Positions 9,348 to 18,047 of a stretch of DNA of 64,000 bases are shown piece by piece (the stretch's first letter is position 1; the number at the start of each line of letters is the position of its first letter). The DNA is from Erpobdella octoculata (Eukaryota > Annelida > Clitellata > Hirudinida > Erpobdellidae), in NCBI GenBank assembly GCA_963978895.1, contig OZ022243.1, positions 11,616,896-11,680,895 on the forward strand, given 5' to 3'. The translations under genes were made by a program, and so were the position numbers. The notes beneath the pieces are model-generated. The model saw only the letters and a list, made by a program, of their open reading frames with translations. It searched no databases and was not told the origin of the DNA.

Positions 9348-9592
9348 TGTAATGTTTTTAGATTACGATATAATCTACACAGAGCAACAGATAACTTTAT
9401 TAACCGATATACGAACGAATACGAATATAAGAATCAGAATCAGAACATCAATGCGAACGTGAATATGAATGTGAATATCAATGCCCTTACAGGCAAGCTA
9501 CGCTTCCTTTTATAGCCTGTTCTCACTCTGCATCCATACAACAATGACCGGAGTCCATGCATGCATCATACATCACACACTACGACATTACA
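9348..9592 (-). repeat. 5' LTR of gypsy element
   Basis: The upstream LTR for the minus-strand element. It holds the promoter and is identical in length and apparent sequence to 4626-4870. Confidence 0.95.
9506..9515 (-). promoter_or_regulatory. TATA box in gypsy 5' LTR
   Basis: The minus strand reads CTATAAAAGG in the middle of the LTR, upstream of the AATAAAG signal, giving a usual U3-R-U5 order. Confidence 0.6.
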
Positions 9593-9636
9593 TATAGTGA
9601 ATAACTTTCTTTTTTGTTTTAAATCTAACTACAACA

Positions 9637-9713
9637 TATTTATTTATTTATTTATTTATTTCTCCAACAGAAGGACCCGTAGGCCACTAACACCGTTCGG
9701 ACAACATAAAGCG
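9637..9713 (-). mobile_element. LINE 3' tail fragment
   Basis: (ATTT)n followed by CTCCAACAGAAGGACCCGTA and ACCGTTCGGACA. This matches the 3' end of the LINE at 38268-39178. The match stops at AAAGCGTA, where pogo-like terminal sequence begins. Confidence 0.75.
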
Positions 9714-9990
9714 TAGGGGAGACTCGTACTGAATGGACCACTATTTCATGAAATGCGCTTAAAAATGCGCAATAAATTGGTTTTTAAAGATATCATAAAA
9801 ATTTCAAAACACAATTCAAGGTTGATATATGTAGAAGCCACTAGTTATAATTTAATAAATTCTACGTTTCAGGTTATTACAAAAAAAACGATTTTTGTAC
9901 ACCTACCTCTAAAACTTAGGTGGTCCATTCAGCACTTCGTAGTAGTAATGAATGGACCGCCCAGCGTGCTGAATGGACCACCTTTTAATT
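9714..9990. repeat. pogo-type terminus with GAATGGACC subterminal repeats
   Basis: Starts GGGGAGACTCGTACTGAATG directly after TA. The motif GAATGGACCACY/GGTGGTCCATTC recurs at about 9729, 9919, 9950 and 9970 in both orientations, as in transposase-binding subterminal repeats. A second, similar end (GGGGAGAACCGTACTGAATG) is at 13147, in the same orientation, so the two are not a TIR pair. Confidence 0.5.
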
Positions 9991-10180
9991 TGGCGTTCTG
10001 CTTAACAGATTACATCAAACCAATCATACTGAATAGATTGATATAACAAACTGCATCTATGTTCTTTTTCACAACTCAAATTAATCACATTAAACAAGTT
10101 TTATTAAATTTATTTAAACAAAAATGTCAACAAAGTGCACAAATGTCAACAAAGTGCAAAAATTTGAACGACTGTAAAAA

Positions 10181-12092
10181 TTATAAACAAAAATCACAAA
10201 TATAGTCCTTAGCTTTGGTTGCAGCTGTACATTCTTTATGTGCCCATAAAGCACACACACGAAATCTAAACCATTCCTCGCCACCGCATCCAAACTCTCC
10301 ACACACCAGACAAATTTCCTTTGCTGGTTTGTTTTTAACACAGTTAGCTCTGGCCGGCTTTGATTTTTTAGTTGACGGACTCTTTTGACTGACACTTTTA
10401 TTTGACATTTTTAGCTTCTTAACCTTACGTTCACACTGCTGCACTCTAAGAGCTTCTTTGACTGGAGTGCTGGTAAGAACTGAAGACGATAGTTTTTTTC
10501 GACAGCCCATGCGCTTTTCTTGACGAGCCGGAGCCATCGGTAATGGACGAATGCTCAGGGGCGTCACACTTATATTTGATGGACCTGCTTCTCTAGTATC
10601 AGTAGATATATCAACCTGCTCAAGGATGGTCTCAGGTGGACATAAAAGAACTTGATTTTGATCATGTTGAATTGCTGGTGTAACCTCTTCATTTTTTGTC
10701 GTTGGACATGGACGATCTGTTACTTGAGCCAAACAAAAATCTTCCTCCTGCCACTTGTCAGGCTGAAAGGGATAAACCCCTGATGCTGCAAAACCACTGA
10801 TGACATTTGCAGGCATTAATGATTTGTTCCATGCTTTCCCAGATATTTCGGCAATATCATATATAGTAACAGTTTTTCCGGGATGTGCGACAAGCCATGA
10901 ATCTATTTCCCGGTTATACAGACGTTTGAATGGCCCATACACACTGACGTCAAGTGGCTGAAGTTTGTGAGATGTGTGTGGCGGTATGGAAAGGACTACA
11001 ACACCATTTTGAGCTGCCATATCAATAAATTCAATTGACAGGTGCGATTCATGGTTATCCAGAATTAACAAAACTGGTGCTGTTTTACTTGGACGAACCA
11101 CGTTGAGAAAATGTTGGAACCACTTGACAAAAGTTGTTTCAACCATCCAACCGGTCGATTGAGCTGTACCAGCGCACCCTGGAGATTCATTTCGCAAAAA
11201 GACGTCTTTAAAATGTACACGTGGAAAAATGTAAAATGGTGGTATGGAAGATCCACAAGCATTTACTGCATTACACATGGTAACAAGTGTTCCTCTTTCA
11301 GCACTTGTCACCGAAGCCACTTGACGAACACCTCTGCCTGCTATGACATGTTCTGGAACTAGCACAGTTGTCACTCCTGTTTCATCACAGTTCCAGATGT
11401 CCTTTGCCTCAAACTTATATTTAAACATCACATCCCGAAGATTATTATAGAAATATTCTACATTGTTTCTGTTGAAAGCAGACATACGCCCAATTGCAGT
11501 TGTTTCTGGTTTTCTGACTGACAGCTCCTGGTGGCGTTTCATAAAAGCTCTCAGCCAATTGTGTCCTGCTTGATGATTATCCTCCCATGGATTTGGACGT
11601 CCTTTCCTGGAATGTGGGAAACGCTTTTTCAATTTTGCTGCATACTCATAAGCCAGCTTTCTAAGCTTGAGAGTGCTCAATCCATAGCCTATTTTTGATG
11701 AACTCAAACAATAATCCACCAAAAGCTGTTCTTCTTCGGCAGTGAAAATTTTCATCAAACTCTTATTGTAAGCAGAACTGCAAATTAAAATAATAAACAT
11801 TTTTTATTATACCACATAAAAAATTTTTAAGTATAAATAATAAACAGCGGGTCAAAAGAATTTTTTTTCATTGGATTACAGAAAGTAGACACACATACCA
11901 AAGATTCAGGTCAGAATTTCCAGGCATTAGCTGTGCCACTTTAAGACGACGTTTTAGAGTTGATCTTTTGACAGAGAACACGTCAGCAGCCTTGCGCTCA
12001 GACAGTGTTCCATCCAAAACATCTTGGACAGCTCGCTGCATGTTAACTGCATCCCAGCTACCTTTAATTGATTGCACTTGTTGGGAATTCAT
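10181..12092 (-). CDS. pogo/Tigger-like (CENP-B/jerky type) DDE transposase, two exons
   Basis: Exon 1 runs 12092-11899 and exon 2 runs 11777-10181, joined by a GT-AG intron (11898-11778); the codons meet in phase for 596 residues. Exon 1 encodes a psq/CENP-B-type helix-turn-helix (residues about 10-50, LSERKAADVFSVKRSTLKRR). Exon 2 encodes the rest of the DNA-binding region and a DDE core: WNCDETG, LILDNHESH and QPLDVSVYGPF, with 35 residues between the last two aspartates. The C-terminus has a basic linker and a Cys/His-rich PHD-like finger (CLVCGEFGCGG...HKEC...CDFC). No internal stop is seen. The element lies next to a LINE tail and uses a TA-type junction. It could be an active transposase or a recently silenced copy. 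Confidence 0.85.
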
Positions 12093-12204
12093 TCTGAAAG
12101 TTAACAAAAAACATTTTTACATACATCAGTATCAGAAACTTATCTACATTCCCTATAAATTCCCTAATTTCTGTTTTTAAGCACAAATATCAAAATTGTA
12201 TCTA

Positions 12205-12540
12205 GGGTTTCTGGTAACTGTTCTTTTAATAAACAGTAAAACACTGTTCAACAGTAACAATAAAACAGTTAATATTTGCTCAACAGCAACAATAAAACAG
12301 TTAACAGCTTTTCAACAGTAACAATACAACAGTTAACAGCTGTTCAACAGTAACAATAAAACAGTTAACAGCTGTTCAACAGCAACAATAAAACAGTTAA
12401 CAGCTGTTCAACAGTAACAATGAAACAGTTAATAGCTGTTCAACAGTAACAATGAAACAGTGGACAGCTTTTCTTTGTTCTCACAAATGACCTGTCAACT
12501 GTTGAACAGAAACAATAAAACAGTTAACAGCTGTTTATTA
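12205..12540. repeat. Minisatellite, about 32-bp unit
   Basis: About nine degenerate copies of a unit containing CAACAGTAACAATAAAACAG and GTTAACAGCTGTT. It lies just upstream of exon 1 of the pogo transposase and may be part of that element's terminal region. Confidence 0.8.
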
Positions 12541-13140
12541 TAGTTAAAATGACTTGTTTTCAGAAACCATAATCTAAACTTCCTGTTATGGAGGGAGTTT
12601 GACCCCATCACCTTTGACAATAACCCCTGAATTTCTGACCAGGGGGTGAGTAAAGTTTAAATAGAAGTTTAACTGAAAATTTGAATTGGGATTATCCTCT
12701 CTCGGTCATCAGGATTTTTTGGAAGTTATTTTGACCCTCTCCCTCAGCCGTCATTGCAATTATTTAGACGTCATTAGTTGACCTGATTTGACCTTAAAGA
12801 CGACAAATTTGAAATAGAACAGAATTCAAAGCAAAAATATATTTATTAATTTTCAACACAGATCAGTCATAGTCCAGAACGGGGCTTTCTTTTGCTGTAA
12901 CTGAGGTTTGACATTGCTATTCCCATTACTTTAACCGGCTTTGTACCTCGCTCTGTCTTTCACTGACAATGTCTAACCGTTGTGAAACAAAACCAAACCT
13001 ACGCTACGAAGAAAACGAATTGCATTTTTGCAACAACAATAATAAGAAATATCAAATTATAGGACTAAACTAAACCTCCAATGCCAGAAGAATGCGTACA
13101 TTTAGTATCTAAGGACAAGAGGCAGTTTGATCTACAGTTC
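12541..13140. other. Non-coding stretch between pogo element and repeats
   Basis: No gene seen. A 23-bp string at 12818-12840 (GAACAGAATTCAAAGCAAAA...) is identical to LINE sequence at 38336-38358 and may be the far side of the LINE copy interrupted at 9713. Confidence 0.4.
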
Positions 13141-13143
13141 AAC

Positions 13144-13195
13144 GTAGGGGAGAACCGTACTGAATGGCCATTGTACTGAACGGCACTGAGATTTT
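13144..13195 (+). repeat. Second pogo-type terminus
   Basis: TA followed by GGGGAGAACCGTACTGAATG and TGTACTGAACGGCA, related to the terminus at 9714. Confidence 0.45.
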
Positions 13196-13237
13196 CTCAT
13201 TTGTTAAATTATTTTTTACGCCCATTTCTTTTCTAAA

Positions 13238-13240
<3 letters not shown>

Positions 13241-13292
<52 letters not shown>
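13241..13292. repeat. (AT)n microsatellite
   Basis: About 52 bp of AT dinucleotide. Confidence 0.9.
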
Positions 13293-13296
<4 letters not shown>

Positions 13297-13477
13297 CTCT
13301 TTGTTCAGTGTTGTTTTTTTTTTCTCTCATGTATTTCGTTCGGCATTTATAGAGATTTTTGGTTTTTCGCAAAAAAAAGTGAAAACGAGTAGGTTCAGAA
13401 CTATTCTATTCTCATCAAATATTGAAGGTTATATTTTGTAAGATTTTTTTTCTATATATTAATATATCTATATATAT

Positions 13478-13632
13478 AAAAATGAATGTTTGTATATATG
13501 TATGTTAATGTCCTTTATGCATTGCTACACCATTCATCCGATCGTAATGAAATTTTCACACAACCTTGAGAGTCAAGGGGAGTCAAATAAAAATAAAAAA
13601 ATTTGAAATCCGTCACAAAATGAGCGGAGCGG
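13478..13632 (+). mobile_element. Helitron-associated conserved block, copy 1
   Basis: AAAAATGAATGTTTGTATAT, then TGCATTGCTACACCATTCAT, ATGAAATTTTCACACAACC, GAGAGTCAAGGGGAGTC and GAGCGGAGCGG. The same block recurs at 14628-15135, in part at 15218-15278, and inverted at 51339-51430. It probably marks the 5' side of the Helitron-like family whose 3' end is at 14590-14618. Confidence 0.55.
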
Positions 13633-13741
13633 AGCGGGTGAGCGAGCGGGAACTATATATATATGTATGTGCGTATGTATGTGTGTATGTATGTATGTGT
13701 ATGTACATGTATGTGTGTCTGTGTGTGTGTTTATGTATGTA

Positions 13742-14617
13742 CTAGCGGAGATACCCGGCGTTGCCCGGGTTTTTTAGAGGTTTTTCTAATGTTTGTCTCT
13801 TTCTCTCCCGTTTCCTTTCCCACCTGCTTTCCCACTCCCGTTCGCTTTCCCGTTTTCGGTCGTTTTCCCGCTCCCGGTCGCTTTCCCGCTCCCGGTCGCT
13901 TTCCCGCTCCCGGTCGCTTTCCCGCTCCCGGTCGCTTTACCACTCCCGGTCGCTTTCCCGCTCACGTTTGCTCTCCCATTCCCGCCCACGCTTGCTTTTC
14001 CGTTCCCGCTCGCTGTCCGTTGCGGGTCGCTTTCCCGTTTCTATAATAGACAAACTAACCCACAAACATTCATATATATATATATATAGTCTTAGCAAAT
14101 CTATTTTACGTTTTATAGGCTAACAGAAGTTATGAAAGAATGGAAAAGAAAAAATGAGCGTGAACGGGAGAGCAACCGTGACCGGGAATGGGAGAGCAAG
14201 CATGACCGGGAACGGGAGAGCAAGCGTGAGCGGGAACGGGAAAGCGACCGGGAACGGGAAAGCGACCGGGAACGGGAAAGCGACCGGGAACGGAAAAGCC
14301 ACCGGGAACGGGAAAGCGACCGGGAACGGGAAAGCGACCGGGAACGGGAAAGCGACCGGGAACGCGGAAACCGACCGGGAACGCGGAAAGCGACTGGAAT
14401 CGGGAGAGCAAGCTTGGAAGGAAACGCGAGCAAAAGAGAAAATCGATAACAAAACTTCTGAGCGGGAAAGCGAACGGGAGCTGGAAAACGACCGAGAGCG
14501 GAAAAGCGACCGGGAACGCGACGAAAACGGGAAAGTGGAGAAGGAAACGGGAGCGAGAGAGACAAACATTAGAAAAACCTCTAAAAAACCCCGGGCAACG
14601 CCGGGTAACCCCGCTAG
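13742..14617. mobile_element. Palindromic pair of Helitron-like 3' ends
   Basis: Both ends read, outward, hairpin CCCGGGCAACGCCGGGT followed by about 7 bases and CTAG|T (right end 14590-14617; left end, inverted, 13742-13768). The final 70 or so bases of the two arms are almost identical (GACAAACATTAGAAAAACCT, then CTAAAAAACCC). Inside each arm is a 12-22 bp tandem unit, CGGGAACGGGAAAGCGACC, in opposite orientation in the two arms. A hairpin plus CTRR is the known 3' signature of Helitrons. Reading frames in this stretch are repeat artefacts. Confidence 0.6.
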
Positions 14618-14627
14618 TATATATATA

Positions 14628-15133
14628 AAAATGAATGTTTGTATGTATGTATGTATGTATGTATGTATGTATGTATGTATGTATGTATGTATGTATGTAT
14701 GTATGTATGTATGTATGTATGTATGTATGTATGTATGTATGTATGTATGTATGTATGTATGTATGTATGTATGTATGTATGTATGTATGTATGTATGTAT
14801 GTATGTATGTATGTATGTATGTATGTATGTATGTATGTATGTATGTATGTATGTATGTATGTATGTATGTATGTATGTATGTATGTATGTATGTATGTAT
14901 GTATGTATGTATGTATGTATGTATGTATGTATGTATGTATGTATGTATGTATGTATGTATGTATGTATATGTATGTATGTATGTATGTATGTATATGTAT
15001 GTATATATGTATGTTATTTATGCATTGCTACACCATTCATCCGATCGTAATGAAATTTTCACACAACCTTGAGAGTCAAGGGGAATCAAAAATAGAGAAA
15101 AAAATTTGAAATCCGTGACAGAATGAGCGGAGC

Positions 15134-15135
<2 letters not shown>
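14628..15135 (+). repeat. (GTAT)n array within Helitron-associated block, copy 2
   Basis: AAAAATGAATGTTTGTATG runs into about 360 bp of GTAT tetranucleotide, then the conserved block TGCATTGCTACACCATTCAT to GAGCGGAGCGGG. The tetranucleotide occupies the place of the short GTAT run in copy 1, so it expanded inside the element. Confidence 0.8.

Positions 15136-15218
<83 letters not shown>
15136..15218. repeat. (AT)n microsatellite
   Basis: About 83 bp of AT dinucleotide, followed by a third partial copy of the Helitron-associated block (15218-15278). Confidence 0.9.
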
Positions 15219-15222
<4 letters not shown>

Positions 15223-15386
15223 GAATGTTTGTATGTATGTATGTATGTATGTATGTATGTCCTTTATGCATTGCTGACTTTTACACTCTGCGCAAACCTA
15301 TCTGTGTAGATCCAAGCATTTTCAAAGTTCTATTTGAAAGTATGAAATTTTTTACAGTGATGGTGAGTTTCTCTGGTTGCTGTATC

Positions 15387-16511
15387 CAGGGGCGTTATTT
15401 GCGGGGGACAGGGGGAAATTGCCCCCCTAAGGATTTAGCGAAAAAATTATTTCTAAAAAACAAATAGCTACAAAGTTTTTAAGAAGATTTTGCAGAAGTT
15501 TTTTAAAAAGTAGCTGCGAATACTCTCTCCCAGTCATCTGTCTTTTGGGAGAAAAGTGTTTAAAGTTTGGAATTTTTTAAGTAGCTATCAAACCTGGATG
15601 CATGATTTTAGAAAAAAAAGATCGGGCCAGACAAAAATCAGCATGGGTCGAGGCTATTGAGCTGAGCCATGTATTTTTGTGTTAATGAAAATTATTAAGA
15701 CCGGACTTGGAATTTTGTATCTATATAAAGGGTCAGGTTTAAGAAATTGATATGTTCAAGGATTTGAGAAATAAATAAGCACAATTGGTAAGATTGTTTA
15801 CATCAACATTAACACAACTTTAAACAAGTAAAGGAAAAAACGCGTTTTTCAACACAAACTTTGATTTCAAATACACTCGATTTAGAAATATGAAAGATGT
15901 TGAAATAAATTTTTTTAATTGAATCATGTATTGTCATCCAACATAAAACTATGCTGAAAGTTTCAGCTTCCTAGCTAGTCAAAAAGCTGGTTAAATTTTA
16001 CTTGCAAGATTTGCGTACAGAGAAAGACATACACACATACACACATACACAAAAACACAAACAAAGATTGTAACTTAATAAAAGTTTTTAAAAATAAATC
16101 AAGACAACCCAGCAACTGCAGTTGCGTAGCTAGAGTTTTTGGCACCCTGGGCAAGGTCTAAGGAATAAGCCCCTAGAAAATCATATCTGTAAATATTTCA
16201 ACCAAACAGTGCTGATGATTGGAGGGAGCAAATTGTAGTAGGTACTTTTCTAAAATTTTGGTGAAAATCTTAAACACTTTTGCTTCCAAAATTACAGGCA
16301 CGCGACGTGGGTCCTCCCATAAATCCGTCACTGGCTACATCTTACTTTTTTTCCAGACCCAGGAAAAAAGTGTATGAGGTTTTTAAAATTTTTTTGAAAA
16401 TATCTATGACTACCCTATCCTCGGCTATCCGCAATTTTTGTAAGAAAAATATAACATAAGAAAAATAAAAATTTTTGCCCCCCCTAAGGTTTTGCTGAAA
16501 TGACGCTCCTG
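15387..16511. mobile_element. Non-autonomous hAT element
   Basis: Terminal inverted repeats CAGGGGCGTTATTT and AAATGACGCTCCTG, flanked by the 8-bp duplication GCTGTATC (15379-15386 and 16512-16519). This is the usual hAT arrangement. It has G/C-run subterminal stretches (TTGCCCCCCTAAGG at both ends) and no transposase frame. Confidence 0.85.
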
Positions 16512-16744
16512 GCTGTATCGAACAATAACATCGATAAAGCAAAACCAAACACTATAAAATAGACATCAAACTAATCAGTCAAAAAAAATGTTAACTGTTT
16601 TGCCCGAATTTTCAGCTCATTTTGCCCGAAACTGGAGGGGACTGCAGCCCCTTCCCGCCCCCGGCTCGTGCGCTAATGAAAAACAGTGATATATTAGTCA
16701 ACATTGAAATTCAGATCACGTTAACGTTTCAGTTTACAGTCAAG

Positions 16745-16841
16745 ACATCAAGTACGAATACTCAGTGGAATAACGAATACCAAGGCCTCGAGTACGAGTA
16801 CTTCAAAAACGTACTCAAGTACCATAAGTACTACATTTCTG
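16745..16841 (+). mobile_element. Solo right end of the GAGTAC hAT family
   Basis: GTACGAATACTCAGTGGAATAACG up to AAGTACTACATTTCTG matches the right end of 50105-50953. The left end is missing. Confidence 0.6.
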
Positions 16842-18047
16842 CACTATACTCGTAGAAGATGCATGCGCACCATGGAAGCTATATAATTAGTTAATTTGTT
16901 CTTGTTTTTTTAATCAGAGATTGCCTTCTCTTAAAAGTCTAAAATGAATGAACACCCATGGCTAAAAAGCCCCATTTCCCCCAGAGTTCGTCCGATCGGC
17001 ACTTTGGCTAATGTCCGATATTATAAGGCAAGAAAATCCTTGTTTTAAGTGCTTTTATCAACTTCTAATTTCTGTTCCTATTTTTTCCAGTTTTTTTAGC
17101 GTTCCTGGTAAAAAGCTGAAATTCCTGCGGGCACCCATGTTCCTGCTGCAACTGCAGCTCTCATGGCTCTCAATGGATGACCTATAGTCCGATCAAATGT
17201 AATGTTATACCTTTAAATTTATTCATGATTTGAAATTTTTAGATAAAATGGAAGCTAATGCTGTGTTCTTTACGGCAAACTAAATAATTTATTCAAGGAA
17301 TACTTGGAAAGTTAGTAATTTTGAATCGAAAATGTACGAAGTTAAACGTGGGCGGTAATAGATATACCATACGTAAACAACATCGGTAATTCGTAAAATC
17401 CGTGGATTATATCAGGTTATTTGTAAATAAAATTACATTTACGTGATTCCTAACAAGTGGCCTGGGTCTAAACAAAAAAACTCGGTCTGGGACACCCTGC
17501 AAGTTCATAACCACGAATGTAAGCATAACCCTAGGGCCTGGCCAAGGCTCATGTTACTTTTTTTGCCTACTTTGTACATAATTATATTAGCATCACTGGC
17601 ATGTTAACTGAGTAATATCTTTCTCTTTCATTTTCGGTTTTATTTTTTTTTAAAGTTATTCTTTTATAACAATTTCAGGCAATGAGTGATTTCCTTGTGA
17701 TTATGAAAAATATTCTCTCATCATTACAACATTGATTTATTTAACAATAACATCAAGTATCTTATACAAGTTATTTGGAAGATGGCAGATGTTTAAGTTT
17801 AACATAACAGCAAAGAAAAATGACTATATACATGCAATATTGTCTGAAATGACTTATTTAAGTCATTAAATCCAGCGTCAAAATAGTTCTGTGTTGTATT
17901 GCCATGAAGAAAAAAAATGCAAAGTTCTACATCAGGGATGGATAGACGACATTAAATAACACAGTCTAACCAAGACGATACAGAAACTTGCAATTTGTTC
18001 AAAGGATAATGGCCACAGTAGTTTTAAAAAAATGTATTTTATTGATT
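16842..18047. other. Non-coding, AT-rich
   Basis: No gene, repeat array or terminal signature that I can support. Confidence 0.4.

Larger units (their letters stand above)
4626..9592 (-). mobile_element. Complete Ty3/gypsy LTR retrotransposon, disrupted
   Basis: A full element on the minus strand. The 245-bp LTRs at 4626-4870 and 9348-9592 are identical as far as I can compare them. Both have TGTAATG...CATTACA ends and are flanked by the 5-bp duplication TATAG (4621-4625 and 9593-9597). Inside, in minus-strand order, are a primer-binding site, gag, protease, reverse transcriptase, RNase H, integrase and a purine tract next to the 3' LTR. The gene order (integrase after RNase H) and the ISDDILVYG catalytic box fit the gypsy superfamily, possibly a mag-like lineage. 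No envelope-like frame is present. Two lesions block a single gag-pol product: a frameshift near 9010 and a SINE insertion at 8163-8375. Identical LTRs imply very recent integration. Confidence 0.95.

Noticed and set aside
9714..13195. TIR pair of the pogo element
   Set aside because: The two GGGGAGA...CGTACTGAATG ends have the same orientation, so they cannot be the inverted ends of one element.
14154..15109. Long frames of MYVC..., DRERES and GKATGN repeats
   Set aside because: They translate (GTAT)n and the GGGAACGGGAAAGCGACC array in several frames at once; no codon bias or domain.
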